Below are positions 1-8,699 of a stretch of 64,000 nt of DNA, one piece after another. The first letter of the stretch is position 1; each line of letters opens with the position of its first letter. The notes beneath the pieces are model-generated. The model made no database searches, had not been told where the DNA came from, and saw only the letters and a program-made list of their open reading frames with translations. Origin of the DNA: Halalkalibacter krulwichiae (GTDB lineage Bacteria; Bacillota; Bacilli; Bacillales; Bacillaceae_D); assembly GCF_002109385.1 (NCBI RefSeq), contig NZ_CP020814.1:1056001-1120000 (forward strand), written 5' to 3'. Both the position numbers and the translations under genes were made by a program.

Positions 1-928
1 TTGGAACGGTTGAGAAGATAGTAACTTGTTTTGAGATAACATAATTCGGCTCAACGATCGCTAAATCATAGTCCCGTCTTAAGCGACGAATGAGTTGTTC
101 TGTTGATTCGTTTTGTGATTCAATAACAAATAATGGATTATTTGTTTCTAAAATAGTTAATTCAGGATGATCATTAAACCAGTTATTAGCTACTTCTGGG
201 TGTTTGAACTTAATAACTGCTTGATTTGAATGATAAGGATGCTCTAACTGCTTTGGTCGTTGGTCATCGGAATGGACAACGATTTGCCAGCCTAATTCAG
301 GGACAGTTTCAGACTGTAAATTTTCAGGGAGATCTTCTGTTGTTTCCCATTCTATTTCTGGATTTGCTCCTGAGACGAAAAAGGTACCGGTAGAATCAGC
401 TACAGAAGCCATGTCTTTAACAAAAGATTTAACAAATGTTAAATCAACTTCGCCGACCACTGTTCGCCCGTCATCGAGTTTCTCACCCATTAACATGTAT
501 TGTTTGCCATCCACTGAGTATGGGTCAGAAAATTCACTTTTCATATGGTGATGAGTCAGCTTGGCTAAATCGAAACGCTTGACATTGCCTACTTGCTCAA
601 CGATCTCGTCTTCTTGCACGATTGCAAATCCGTTAAAATGAGGGTGTTCTGCTACTTCTTCTTTAAAGCGAGCTCTCATTTCATCTTTTTCTAAATCAGC
701 ATCAGCCCATCTTTGCATTTGGGCTGAAAGTTGTTTTAAAAACATAGAAGTTGTTAAGGAAAGATCCTCAGCCATTAGGTGATCCATAGCCGAAGTTTCT
801 AAGCTCTCTGGAATCTGTTTCGTTTGAATAGAGTAATTATTGTCATCAATCAATGCTCGACCAATTATAGCGAGCCCGATTCCAACAAGCCCAACTATTA
901 AGACGGTTTTCGCCATTCTCCACATCAT
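1..928 (-). CDS. membrane-anchored subtilase-type (S8) prodomain protein, 5' part only
   Basis: The gene runs off the left edge, so only about the first 300 residues are visible. It starts with one N-terminal membrane segment (roughly residues 4-22, TVLIVGLVGIGLAII), then an extracytoplasmic region of about 200 residues. Next comes a segment ending in LRRDYDLAIVEPNYV, which resembles the inhibitor-like prodomain of fervidolysin/subtilisin-type proteases. I infer that a peptidase S8 catalytic domain lies beyond the edge, but it is not visible. The start ATG overlaps the stop of the upstream acetyltransferase gene, so the two are probably co-transcribed. The prodomain assignment rests on motif resemblance only. 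Confidence 0.6.
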   Translation of the reverse strand, partial: MMWRMAKTVLIVGLVGIGLAIIGRALIDDNNYSIQTKQIPESLETSAMDHLMAEDLSLTTSMFLKQLSAQMQRWADADLEKDEMRARFKEEVAEHPHFNGFAIVQEDEIVEQVGNVKRFDLAKLTHHHMKSEFSDPYSVDGKQYMLMGEKLDDGRTVVGEVDLTFVKSFVKDMASVADSTGTFFVSGANPEIEWETTEDLPENLQSETVPELGWQIVVHSDDQRPKQLEHPYHSNQAVIKFKHPEVANNWFNDHPELTILETNNPLFVIESQNESTEQLIRRLRRDYDLAIVEPNYVISKQVTIFSTVP

Positions 929-1491
929 TGGGTTTTCTCATCCTTTCTATTTCTAAAAAAATAAGCCATAAAAATTTCGTCGTCGTAATGGCTATTTATA
1001 ATGACTTGTTCTTTTTGAATTCCTTCAACGACGAATCCTGCTTTTTCATATAGATGTTTTGCAACCTCATTTGAGGCGAACACGGTTAAACAAAGTTTGT
1101 GTAAGCGAGCGCGCTTACACCACTGCAACGTATAATCCATAATTTGTCTTCCAATCCCTTTACCTTGGGCATCTTCATGTAACCATGTTCGAAACAAGCC
1201 AGTGTGCCTCTTCATCTCTAATTCTCCGCGTATCACTCTGGCAATCCCTTTAACGACTCCATTGAGTTCGACCACAATATACATGTTTTCATCTCTTAAC
1301 ATTTCTTGAATAAAAGTTTGTTCTTCTTCTAGAGTTCTAGGTCTTTCTTTTTGAATTGATGCTCCTTCTTTAATAATAGAAGCCACTGCCTCAATTATTT
1401 GGGATGCGTCTTGTTTCTGAACTGGACGAAGAATAACAGTTGATGAATCCTTAGCTGTAAAGACTTTACTTAACTCATTTAATTTCTCCAA
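925..1491 (-). CDS. GNAT family N-acetyltransferase
   Basis: Predicted acetyl-CoA dependent N-acetyltransferase of unknown substrate. The acetyl-CoA pyrophosphate-binding motif appears as [14 protein letters not shown] (Q/RxxGxG/A pattern), followed by the typical C-terminal [20 protein letters not shown] chose a TTG start at 1491 because AGAAAGGAG sits 7 bases upstream. The same frame is open to 1539, but that reading would lie largely inside the upstream deacetylase gene. With the TTG start the two genes overlap by 17 bases. The stop overlaps the start of the membrane-anchored protease-like gene, giving a three-gene minus-strand run. Confidence 0.8.
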   Translation of the reverse strand: MEKLNELSKVFTAKDSSTVILRPVQKQDASQIIEAVASIIKEGASIQKERPRTLEEEQTFIQEMLRDENMYIVVELNGVVKGIARVIRGELEMKRHTGLFRTWLHEDAQGKGIGRQIMDYTLQWCKRARLHKLCLTVFASNEVAKHLYEKAGFVVEGIQKEQVIINSHYDDEIFMAYFFRNRKDEKTQ

Positions 1492-2299
1492 TTGATTTCT
1501 CCTTTCTAGGTTTCCAGAATTCAGCAGGGTCATGATCAATATCGGTATCTAGAAGGTGTGAAAGAGGGACGATATCGATTTGTTCTTTTGTGAAAAGAGG
1601 AACTGTCCTCTCAATACCGGCATACGTTTCATTGCCCTTTATCCCGACATGTCCAATTCCTATCGCTTTTTTATTTTTCTTTGCTAATTTAAGTAATGAA
1701 GTCATTTGTTTTTGTACGTGTTGACTTGAAGAATGTGTATCATCTAAGAAAATACTGCGTGTTGCATAAGGGATCTTTAATTGTTCAGCGAGTGCTGGAA
1801 TAACAGATTTAGAGCTCGTGCCACTGTCGACAACATATAAATGATTGTCTTTCGCTGTTTGAAGAATGAGCTTCATTATTCGTTCATCCTCCACAATCTT
1901 TGACCCCATATGGTTGTTAATCCCTTTAGCATGAGGAACGTTATCAATTGCCGCTTCAACTCTGTTAATAACTTCTTCATCGGAGAGGTCACTAGTAATC
2001 GCATTTGGACCTAGCCAGGAGGCTTTGCCTTTTTTAGGTTCCATCGGCATATGAATCATAACCTCAAGTCCAGCGTGGTGAGCTTTTTCTGCTTGTTCTG
2101 TCGAGTGTTCCATAAAGGGCATTATTGCAACGGTAATGGGGAGATCACCTTTTAAAAATGATTCGACCCCTTTTACATCTCCTCCAAAATCATCAATAAT
2201 AATCGCTGCCAAGCCATGTTCATTCGCCCAAGCATTTGGAATCGTACATAAAGTGAAAAGGGAAATTAAGCTGGTTAAAAGCAACGCATACGAACGCAT
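1475..2299 (-). CDS. divergent polysaccharide deacetylase family protein (YibQ type)
   Basis: Secreted protein of 274 residues with a signal peptide (about residues 1-25, ending NAWA). The mature part has the divergent polysaccharide deacetylase fold: [10 protein letters not shown] near the N-terminus (metal-binding aspartates), [19 protein letters not shown] and GINNHMGSK, with a late IGIGHVG. Family members are thought to act on cell-envelope or extracellular glycans, but no substrate is established. It is first in a tight minus-strand run with the GNAT and the protease-like gene. Confidence 0.8.
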   Translation of the reverse strand: MRSYALLLTSLISLFTLCTIPNAWANEHGLAAIIIDDFGGDVKGVESFLKGDLPITVAIMPFMEHSTEQAEKAHHAGLEVMIHMPMEPKKGKASWLGPNAITSDLSDEEVINRVEAAIDNVPHAKGINNHMGSKIVEDERIMKLILQTAKDNHLYVVDSGTSSKSVIPALAEQLKIPYATRSIFLDDTHSSSQHVQKQMTSLLKLAKKNKKAIGIGHVGIKGNETYAGIERTVPLFTKEQIDIVPLSHLLDTDIDHDPAEFWKPRKEKSIGEIK

Positions 2300-2380
2300 A
2301 CGAACACCTCATTTAAGATATTTTACGTATAGTTTGTCAAAGAAAATAGGTTCTATGTTACAAAGATGAAAATACACGAA

Positions 2381-2423
2381 ACATAAAAAAACATGTATAA
2401 CGAGTAATCTCTGTTATACATGT
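2381..2423 (-). terminator. rho-independent terminator of tnrA
   Basis: An 11-bp inverted repeat (ACATGTATAAC / GTTATACATGT, 2391-2423) is followed on the minus strand by a run of seven T. It begins at the tnrA stop codon. Confidence 0.8.
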
Positions 2424-2737
2424 TATTTACGAATATTAAATGCAGCATTCAATTGACCTCGAAGCATGCGATCTCGTACTTCTTGTTTTTTCATTTGTTT
2501 CTGTTCCATTTTGCGAATCTCAAATGTTTGCATACCATCTTCCATTTTATTAGCGATATCAAGTAAACGTTCAACATCCAAAAAGGAATATTTACGTGTT
2601 CCTCCTTTTGAACGTTCAGGATAAATTAATTTTCTTTCTTCGTAATACCGTATCTTTCGTTCAGACAATCCAGTCAATTCACTTACAATACCAATCGTAA
2701 TTACTTTTTTATCTTTATATGAGGACACCCATTCCAC
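2423..2737 (-). CDS. tnrA: nitrogen regulator TnrA (MerR family)
   Basis: A 104-residue MerR-type regulator closely matching B. subtilis TnrA. The helix-turn-helix/wing is [20 protein letters not shown]...[15 protein letters not shown], and the basic C-terminal tail ends [13 protein letters not shown], the part that in B. subtilis binds feedback-inhibited glutamine synthetase. The C-terminus distinguishes TnrA from GlnR. TnrA activates and represses nitrogen genes during nitrogen limitation. The gene is monocistronic, with its own terminator and a TnrA box upstream. RBS-like AAGGGGTGG precedes the ATG. Confidence 0.92.
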   Translation of the reverse strand: MEWVSSYKDKKVITIGIVSELTGLSERKIRYYEERKLIYPERSKGGTRKYSFLDVERLLDIANKMEDGMQTFEIRKMEQKQMKKQEVRDRMLRGQLNAAFNIRK

Positions 2738-2771
2738 CCCTTATTAAGTTAGAATGTTCTGATCTTTTTTT

Positions 2772-2824
2772 ATCATAGCACAGCTTTATGTGGGAAACGA
2801 CTGGGAATGTAAGATAATCTGACA
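2772..2824 (-). promoter_or_regulatory. TnrA box and tnrA promoter
   Basis: Positions 2808-2824 read TGTAAGATAATCTGACA, an exact match to the TnrA/GlnR consensus TGTNAN7TNACA. On the minus strand an extended -10 (TGCTATGAT, TATGAT at 2772-2777) follows. With the start of transcription near 2765, the box is centred at about -51, the spacing known for TnrA-activated promoters. This predicts positive autoregulation. Confidence 0.85.
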
Positions 2825-2856
2825 AAGTTTATTGCAGGTTTAACAGTTCTTGTAAA

Positions 2857-2870
2857 TGTAAGCACTTACG
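2857..2870. promoter_or_regulatory. cre-like palindrome upstream of the siroheme operon
   Basis: TGTAAGCACTTACG matches the CcpA cre consensus except for the central CG, which is CA here; the arms GTAAG/CTTAC are perfect. It lies about 56 bases upstream of the predicted transcription start of the siroheme genes. This is inferred from sequence resemblance only. Confidence 0.4.
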
Positions 2871-2884
2871 TTGAATAGTAGTAA

Positions 2885-2913
2885 TTGTGATTAAAGCATT
2901 CTTGTATTATAAT
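2885..2913 (+). promoter_or_regulatory. sigma-A promoter of the siroheme operon
   Basis: TTGTGA (2885-2890), 17-base spacer, TATAAT (2908-2913). Predicted start near 2920, giving a leader of about 90 bases before the SUMT-HemD gene. Confidence 0.7.
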
Positions 2914-3012
2914 TTATTAAACATATCAAAAAACTCGGAATATAATTGACTTATGAAAGACGATTTCTTGATGTAGAATAGGGATAGATAGAATGATCAA
3001 AGGAGCGGAATA

Positions 3013-4482
3013 ATGAAAAGAGGTTATGTATATTTAGTAGGAGCAGGACCTGGTGATATTCGATTGATTACAGTTAAAGGACAGCAATGTTTAGAAAGTG
3101 CTGATGTAGTATTATACGATCGTTTAGTCAACCCATTGTTACTGGAAAAAACAAAACCAGGAGCCGAACTTGTTTATTGTGGAAAGTTACCTGATCGTCA
3201 TCTATTAAGGCAAGAGGCTATTAATGATTTACTTGTGCAATATGCGTTAGAGGGTAAGACAGTCGTTCGCCTTAAAGGTGGTGATCCTAGTGTATATGGT
3301 CGAGTCGGAGAGGAAGCGGAAGAGCTTGAGAAGCATGGGATCGATTATGAAATTGTTCCAGGGATAACAGCGAGTATTGGGGCGTCTACTTATGCTGGTG
3401 TACCTGTAACACATCGAGATCACGGTGCATCATTTGCGGTCGTAACAGGTCACGATAAATCACCAGATGGACAACCTTTAATGGATTGGAAAAGTCTAGC
3501 TAAGGCGATTGATACGATTGCTTTTTACATGGGAGTGAAGAATCTTCCTTATATTTGTAAGCAATTGATTGATAATGGACGTGATAAAGATACACCTGTT
3601 TTACTAATTCAGTGGGGAACATTAGGAAAGCAAAAGACGTTAAAAGGAACATTGGGGACAATTGCTCAGCTAGTAGCAGAACATAAATTTTCAAATCCGG
3701 CTGTCACGATTGTTGGGAATGTTGCTAACCTAAGAAAATCAGAAAGTTGGTTTGAGCGCCAACCTCTATTTAGTAAGCACATCTTATTCGGTCGAACATC
3801 AGGTGGAGAGAGCTCTATTGCTACTGAATTAACACGTCTTGGAGCAAATGTATTTGAATATCCACGCTTTGTTACGAAAGAACGCTTTTTTTCTAAAGTT
3901 GATTTTACAAAGTATGATGAGATTATTTTTCACTCACCGGAAAGTGTAGACGTATTTTTCAGAAAACTGAACAATGATCAGGTAGATATACGTACGATCA
4001 ACGCTTCTTTCTTCGGCGCTTCATTAAAGTCGATAAACGCACTAAAAGCATATGCTTGTCTAGGAAAAGGCATTGAACAGTCTAATAAGGCGAGTAGAAA
4101 GGTAGTTATCGGTTCAATTTCGTTAGAGGAACAACCCGAAAAACGAAATGAGCTATATGGTGACCATGATTTTCTTGTTTCACACGAATCTGAGATTGTC
4201 GAGCAATCTAATTATACTTGTCAACGAATATTAGATGAGGATCGGATTGATACAATTGTGTTTCCTAGTGCTCAAGCTGTGAAGGTTGTGACAGAGCAGA
4301 TTAAAGCATGCAATGAAACGCCTGAGTCATTATCAAGACGAGCAGATATAATATGCTTTGGTGAAGCGACGTTTGAAGCTGCAATAAAATCAGGCTATAA
4401 AGCTGACATTAAGTTAGAAGAACCATCAAAAGAATGTTTAATTAAGCAATTAACAAATTCTAATTTAATAAAAAGTGGGTGA
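3013..4482 (+). CDS. uroporphyrinogen-III C-methyltransferase / uroporphyrinogen-III synthase fusion
   Basis: A two-domain enzyme of 489 residues. Residues about 1-245 are the SUMT domain, which uses SAM to methylate uroporphyrinogen III twice to precorrin-2: VGAGPGDIRLITVKG, VVRLKGGDPSVYGR, EIVPGITASIGA, PVTHRDHGASFAVVTGHD and TIVGNVANL. Residues about 255-485 are a HemD-like uroporphyrinogen-III synthase domain: HILFGRTSGGESSIA, YDEIIFHSPESVDVFF, FGEATFEAA. The fusion lets one protein close the tetrapyrrole ring and divert it to siroheme or cobalamin. RBS AAAGGAGCGG precedes the ATG. It is first in a run with sirB, sirC and cobT. Confidence 0.88.
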   Translation: MKRGYVYLVGAGPGDIRLITVKGQQCLESADVVLYDRLVNPLLLEKTKPGAELVYCGKLPDRHLLRQEAINDLLVQYALEGKTVVRLKGGDPSVYGRVGEEAEELEKHGIDYEIVPGITASIGASTYAGVPVTHRDHGASFAVVTGHDKSPDGQPLMDWKSLAKAIDTIAFYMGVKNLPYICKQLIDNGRDKDTPVLLIQWGTLGKQKTLKGTLGTIAQLVAEHKFSNPAVTIVGNVANLRKSESWFERQPLFSKHILFGRTSGGESSIATELTRLGANVFEYPRFVTKERFFSKVDFTKYDEIIFHSPESVDVFFRKLNNDQVDIRTINASFFGASLKSINALKAYACLGKGIEQSNKASRKVVIGSISLEEQPEKRNELYGDHDFLVSHESEIVEQSNYTCQRILDEDRIDTIVFPSAQAVKVVTEQIKACNETPESLSRRADIICFGEATFEAAIKSGYKADIKLEEPSKECLIKQLTNSNLIKSG

Positions 4483-4486
4483 TGAG

Positions 4487-5296
4487 ATGCAAGCTATTTT
4501 GTATATCGGCCACGGGAGTAGAGTTAAAGACGGGAATGTAGAACTTCAGCAATTTGTTGAGAAGGCAAAGTCTTCTCACCCTACTATTTTCATACAGGAA
4601 TGCTGCTTTCTTGAATTGGCAGAGCCTACAATTGAAGAGGGAGTAGAAGCCTGTATCAAAAAAGGTGCAACAAAGATAGCTGTTGTACCCGTTTTATTGC
4701 TTACAGCAATGCATGCAAAGGTAGACATTCCCGAAGCGATCGATAGGATGAAGATAAAATACCCTCATATAGTTTTCACTTATGGAAGGCCGATAGGAAT
4801 TGATAAAACAGTGATCTCCATTGTGAAGGACCGTCTAAAAACAGCCGGTTTACACATGGTTGATAAGCGACCTGATTATAATGAGCGCCAACCTATCTCC
4901 ATCCTTCTTGTCGGAAGAGGGAGCAGCGACCCGGACAATACGAGTGATTTAATGAAAATAGCGAGATTAGTCTGGGAATTTACACCTGTTATGGATGTCG
5001 ATGTTTGTTTTATTGCGGCAACGAGACCGAATGTTGATGAAGGGTTAGCACGTATGAATCGCATTCCAAATGACAGGGTTTATGTTGTACCATATTTATT
5101 ATTTACAGGGGTATTAATGAAAGGTTTGCAGAAACAATTGGACGAATGGTCAAAGCAATCGGATAAAGAGTTTATTCTATGTGATTATTTAGGGTTTGAT
5201 GATCAATTGGTTTCAATACTTGCTGATCGAGCTAAGGAAGTGCTAGAAGAAAACGTAAAGATTAACTGTGATACATGTTTGTATCGTCAAGCATGA
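4487..5296 (+). CDS. sirB: sirohydrochlorin cobalto/ferrochelatase (CbiX/SirB)
   Basis: Predicted to insert Fe2+ (or Co2+) into sirohydrochlorin. Two CbiX lobes are visible: the N-terminal lobe has GHGSR with catalytic His9 and AMHAKVDIPEAI with His76; the second lobe starts at LLVGRGSSDPDNTSD. The C-terminus carries CDTC followed by LYR, a two-cysteine tail typical of long CbiX forms. I use the ATG at 4487; an in-frame GTG at 4475 would overlap the preceding gene by 8 bases. About 269 residues, close to B. subtilis YlnE. Confidence 0.88.
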   Translation: MQAILYIGHGSRVKDGNVELQQFVEKAKSSHPTIFIQECCFLELAEPTIEEGVEACIKKGATKIAVVPVLLLTAMHAKVDIPEAIDRMKIKYPHIVFTYGRPIGIDKTVISIVKDRLKTAGLHMVDKRPDYNERQPISILLVGRGSSDPDNTSDLMKIARLVWEFTPVMDVDVCFIAATRPNVDEGLARMNRIPNDRVYVVPYLLFTGVLMKGLQKQLDEWSKQSDKEFILCDYLGFDDQLVSILADRAKEVLEENVKINCDTCLYRQA

Positions 5297-5306
5297 GGAG
5301 TGGAAA

Positions 5307-5933
5307 ATGAGCAACCTTCCATTGAATTTTAACTTGAAAGGGAGAAGAGCTGCTGTCATAGGAGGAGGAGCAGTCGCTTCTAGACAAGTTCCTAAATTAC
5401 TTGAAGCAGAAATAGACGATGTTTTGGTCTATTCACCGGAACTTCATCAAGATTTACAAGCTTATCTTCCTAGAATAAAGTGGGTACAGGGCAAGGTTAA
5501 TGAGGATTCTACTTTTGATGAAGACCTTCTTTTACTGACAACAAATGATTCTTCTTTACATCTAGCAATTTTTCAACAGCGAAAATCGTATCAACTTGTT
5601 TATCTGGCTGACAATCCTGAGTTAAGTGATTTTAGCTTTCCGAAAACGATCAGAAAAGGCCCACTAGCAATTTCAGCATCAACTGGTGGGGTGAGTCCAT
5701 CCTATCTAAAACAACTTATGACTGACATAGAACAATTGATGGATTCTACGATTGAAAATGATTTACGTTTTTTAAAGAGCGTTAGAGAGCAAGTGTTAAA
5801 CAGTCGATTACCCGCAAGTGATAGGAAACGACTATTGAACTATGTAGCTACGAAAGATTTTTTGCGAAGTCAGGATAGAGATCTTCTATTTAACCAACTG
5901 TTAAAGACCTATCTAGAACATATAAAAGAATAG
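5307..5933 (+). CDS. sirC: precorrin-2 dehydrogenase (SirC)
   Basis: NAD-dependent oxidation of precorrin-2 to sirohydrochlorin. The N-terminal Rossmann motif is AAVIGGGAVASRQVPKLLEA. The next segment contains LLTTNDSSLHLA, and the substrate-side domain begins GPLAISASTGGVSPSYLKQL. The ATG at 5307 is preceded by GAGGAG; a longer in-frame start inside sirB is less likely. At 208 residues it is longer than the approximately 160-residue B. subtilis YlnF. It completes siroheme synthesis with the two upstream genes. Confidence 0.88.
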   Translation: MSNLPLNFNLKGRRAAVIGGGAVASRQVPKLLEAEIDDVLVYSPELHQDLQAYLPRIKWVQGKVNEDSTFDEDLLLLTTNDSSLHLAIFQQRKSYQLVYLADNPELSDFSFPKTIRKGPLAISASTGGVSPSYLKQLMTDIEQLMDSTIENDLRFLKSVREQVLNSRLPASDRKRLLNYVATKDFLRSQDRDLLFNQLLKTYLEHIKE

Positions 5934-5972
5934 AAATTTTGTTGTTTAAGTAAGCAGGAGAGAGGAATTAAG

Positions 5973-6992
5973 ATGAAGATTAAACCTTTTAATGATGAGG
6001 TCATTGCAGAGACAACGGCTCATTTAAATCAACTAGCAAAACCGTTGGGAAGTCTTGGAAGGGTTGAGAAATTAGCTATACAATTGGCTGGAATAACCGA
6101 GGAAGCAAAGCCAGTCATAGAAAAGCCGGCAATTCTTGTAGCGGCGGCAGACCATGGAATTGTAGCTGAAGGTGTTTCGGCATATCCAAAGGAAGTAACG
6201 GCGTTAATGGTAGAGAACTTTGTTCGCGGCGGAGCCGCCATTAATGTATTTGCTAATCAAATTGGTGCCGAGGTGGCTGTTATTGATGTAGGTGTCAATG
6301 CAGATATTAGTACTCAACCTATTATTCATGAAAAGTTAAGATGGGGGACACGAAATTTTCTACATGAAGATGCAATGACAGAAGAAGAAGCCTTAACTGC
6401 TTTAACGGTGGGAAGAGAAGTAGCGGGAACATATATTGAAAAAGGACACCGGTTGCTTATTACTGGTGAGATGGGCATAGGCAATACGAGTGCCTCGAGT
6501 GCCTTAGTTGCAGCATTGACCGAAGAGCCTGTGGAAAAGGTAGTTGGAGCTGGAACTGGGTTAACTGAACAAGAAAGGCAAAAGAAAATTAAAGTAATAA
6601 AACAAGCACTTGAAAACCGCAAAGTTAATTCCAATATGTCACCGCTATCGGTTTTAGCAAAAGTAGGAGGCATCGAGATCGCGACTTTAGCAGGAATCAT
6701 TTTAGAAGGAGCTGCCAGACAGACTCCTGTTTTAATTGATGGTTTTATATCTTCAGCTGCAGCTTTAGTCGCACTCAAATTAGAACCGGCTGTTCATCCT
6801 TATTTAATCATCGCTCATCAGTCAGTAGAAGTTGGGCATGAACGTTTATTGAAATATTTAAACATTGAACCGATATTGCAACTGAATCTACGTTTAGGCG
6901 AAGGGACAGGTGCTGCTCTTGCGTATCCAATTGTCGAAGCTGCTTCAAGAATGTTGAGAGAAATGGCAACATTTGAAGATTTAGGATTGTAA
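5973..6992 (+). CDS. cobT: nicotinate-nucleotide--dimethylbenzimidazole phosphoribosyltransferase (CobT)
   Basis: Makes alpha-ribazole phosphate, the activated lower ligand of cobalamin, from nicotinate mononucleotide and a benzimidazole. Family motifs are in order: KPLGSLGRVEKLA (12-35 region), ADHGIVAEGVSAYP, GEMGIGNTSASSAL, and LGEGTGAALA carrying the catalytic glutamate (E310). Full length at 339 residues. It follows sirC by 39 bases with RBS AGGAGAGAGG. Its place behind SUMT and SirC, whose products also feed corrinoid synthesis, suggests a shared tetrapyrrole role or a cobamide-remodelling use; no other cobalamin genes are present here. Confidence 0.9.
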   Translation: MKIKPFNDEVIAETTAHLNQLAKPLGSLGRVEKLAIQLAGITEEAKPVIEKPAILVAAADHGIVAEGVSAYPKEVTALMVENFVRGGAAINVFANQIGAEVAVIDVGVNADISTQPIIHEKLRWGTRNFLHEDAMTEEEALTALTVGREVAGTYIEKGHRLLITGEMGIGNTSASSALVAALTEEPVEKVVGAGTGLTEQERQKKIKVIKQALENRKVNSNMSPLSVLAKVGGIEIATLAGIILEGAARQTPVLIDGFISSAAALVALKLEPAVHPYLIIAHQSVEVGHERLLKYLNIEPILQLNLRLGEGTGAALAYPIVEAASRMLREMATFEDLGL

Positions 6993-7008
6993 TAAGTTCC
7001 TTACTAAA

Positions 7009-7056
7009 AAAGGGTGTCTCAACAGGTCTATGTTGACCTAGTTGGACACCCTTTTT
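7009..7056. terminator. bidirectional terminator between cobT and folE2
   Basis: A long hairpin (AAGGGTGTC...GACACCCTT with inner GGTC/GACC) is flanked by A and T runs. It can serve both convergent genes. Confidence 0.85.
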
Positions 7057-7060
7057 GTGT

Positions 7061-7945
7061 TTACTTCGTGAATGATAATTTCGCGATTGCGTCATGTTGG
7101 TGAATAGACTCTTCGTTCCGACATTCAACTGTAAATGATTTGACTGCCTCATTTTCATAAAGGTCAGCAGCAACAAGACGGACAAGGTCCTCGACAAAAC
7201 GAGGGTTCTCGTAAGCATGTTCCGTCACGGCCTTTTCATCAGGACGCTTTAATACTGGATAAAGTATAGAGCTAGCATTAGATTCTGCAGCTTCTAACAA
7301 TACAGTTTTCCAATCAGCATCATGTCCTTCATCTACTGTAGCACTCATGGTTACAAAACTACGTTGGTTATGTGCACTGTATTCACTGATTTCTTTGGAG
7401 CAAGGGCAAAGTGTCGTAACAGCTCCTGTTAAAGTAATCACTGATGTATATCCTTTTTCTTCATCAAAAGATACATCGTATTTAACCTCAGCATGAGCCA
7501 TGCCTTCTTTTTCCATAGCGGGGCTTGTCTTAGTAAAGAACCAAGGGAACGTTACTTGAACGTTTGCTGCACGTTGTTTCATCTCTCTTGCTAAGATGGC
7601 TGTGAATTCTCGTAACGTTTCATCTGTTAACAAGTGTGCTTGGAAGAAATTATGCAGTTGTTCGGTTAAACGACTCATATTTATTCCTTTGAAATCTTGT
7701 TCTAAGCTTGTTGTTAGTGCAAAGGTAGCTGTTGTCGTTTGAGTTGTAGGTGCAATCAATGATTCAATCATAACAGGATATTTCACGTCAGAAATTCCTA
7801 CTTGTTGAATTGGAAAATAAAAATCAGCTGGTTTATTTTGGAGGTCGGGCATTTTTTCTTTTTCTGTTGGTTTCGTACCAATAATTGGCTCCACAGATCC
7901 AAAATGACGATGACGCTCTGCTTTTGGTGGTAAAGAACGTTTCAT
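7061..7945 (-). CDS. folE2: GTP cyclohydrolase FolE2 (type IB)
   Basis: First enzyme of folate (and possibly queuosine) synthesis, converting GTP to dihydroneopterin triphosphate. Motifs: FGSVEPIIGTKPTEKEKMPD at the N-terminus and LCPCSKEISEYSAHNQRS, with the conserved metal-binding cysteine and histidine. 294 residues, normal for the family. In B. subtilis FolE2 (YciA) is Zur-controlled and replaces zinc-dependent FolE when zinc is short. I saw no clear Zur box upstream. Monocistronic. Confidence 0.9.
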   Translation of the reverse strand: MKRSLPPKAERHRHFGSVEPIIGTKPTEKEKMPDLQNKPADFYFPIQQVGISDVKYPVMIESLIAPTTQTTTATFALTTSLEQDFKGINMSRLTEQLHNFFQAHLLTDETLREFTAILAREMKQRAANVQVTFPWFFTKTSPAMEKEGMAHAEVKYDVSFDEEKGYTSVITLTGAVTTLCPCSKEISEYSAHNQRSFVTMSATVDEGHDADWKTVLLEAAESNASSILYPVLKRPDEKAVTEHAYENPRFVEDLVRLVAADLYENEAVKSFTVECRNEESIHQHDAIAKLSFTK

Positions 7946-8154
7946 TTATTAATCACTCCTGAGTATTTAGTTCGAAATAAATTTGGCATAACTTATATAT
8001 TAAAGAATCAAATCGTTTTTCTGACGGGTAAAAAAGTTGCTAGTTATGCTTCCTCCATATTACACTACAAAGGGAAAAGGAGACAAGAAAGTTGATTGAA
8101 AGCTGTCTACTTTAACTGATTATTGTTGAAATATGGAAAAAGGTAGGGGTTAAA

Positions 8155-8442
8155 ATGAAAAAAGGGGCAAAACTTCTCATTGGGTTAGCTGTTATCTTGC
8201 TCATTTTGGGATTTGTTATTCCTGTGACGGTCAACCCGTCTAATGATACTAGAATCATTCTGGATCATACTAAGGAAGTTTATAGTACACCAGCATGTTT
8301 TGACCAAGCGGAGTTAACAAATAACTTAGAAGAGACAACGCTCGGATTTGCAAAAGAGATGAATTATGTAGCAGAGTCAGATTGTACTGAAACTGATTTA
8401 GTTGGTGAAAGGGAACCGTTTTTAATAAGCATATTTAAATAA
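8155..8442 (+). CDS. small membrane-anchored hypothetical protein
   Basis: 95 residues that I do not recognise. An N-terminal hydrophobic segment (about 7-25, KLLIGLAVILLILGFVIP) is followed by a short exposed domain with two cysteines (PACFDQ and ESDCTE) that could pair outside the cell. RBS-like AGGTAGGGG stands upstream. It is followed at once by a strong terminator, so it is transcribed alone or with an unseen promoter in the folE2 upstream region. Confidence 0.6.
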   Translation: MKKGAKLLIGLAVILLILGFVIPVTVNPSNDTRIILDHTKEVYSTPACFDQAELTNNLEETTLGFAKEMNYVAESDCTETDLVGEREPFLISIFK

Positions 8443-8446
8443 AGAA

Positions 8447-8496
8447 GCAGGGATGACTTGAGGGGGAATTTACCTTTAAAAGTCATCCCTGTTTTT
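8447..8496 (+). terminator. terminator after the small membrane protein
   Basis: Twelve-bp stem CAGGGATGACTT / AAGTCATCCCTG followed by TTTTT. Confidence 0.85.
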
Positions 8497-8607
8497 CAAT
8501 TTAAGAGGCATTGACAAGAAATTGCGTGTATTGAATGTATCTCAGTGTTGAGTTTCCCTCAGGAAGAATTAGGAGGTAATGTCAGCTTATAACGTATTAG
8601 AATCCCT

Positions 8608-8636
8608 TTGCAGATCGAGTGAGATTATGTTATATT
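8608..8636 (+). promoter_or_regulatory. sigma-A promoter of the aspartokinase gene
   Basis: TTGCAG, 17-base spacer, TATATT with an extended TG. I see no lysine-riboswitch features between it and the gene. Confidence 0.7.
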
Positions 8637-8699
8637 GGGAATGTTCTAAAAACTTGAAATCAAGAGATAATTGAAGAATAAGGGAGCTGGAGACAACAA

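Noticed and set aside
7946..8154. Zur box before folE2
   Set aside because: Searched for TCGTAATNATTACGA-like sequence; nothing closer than a few scattered matches.
8497..8699. Lysine riboswitch before aspartokinase
   Set aside because: The gap holds a promoter but not the conserved L-box sequences.
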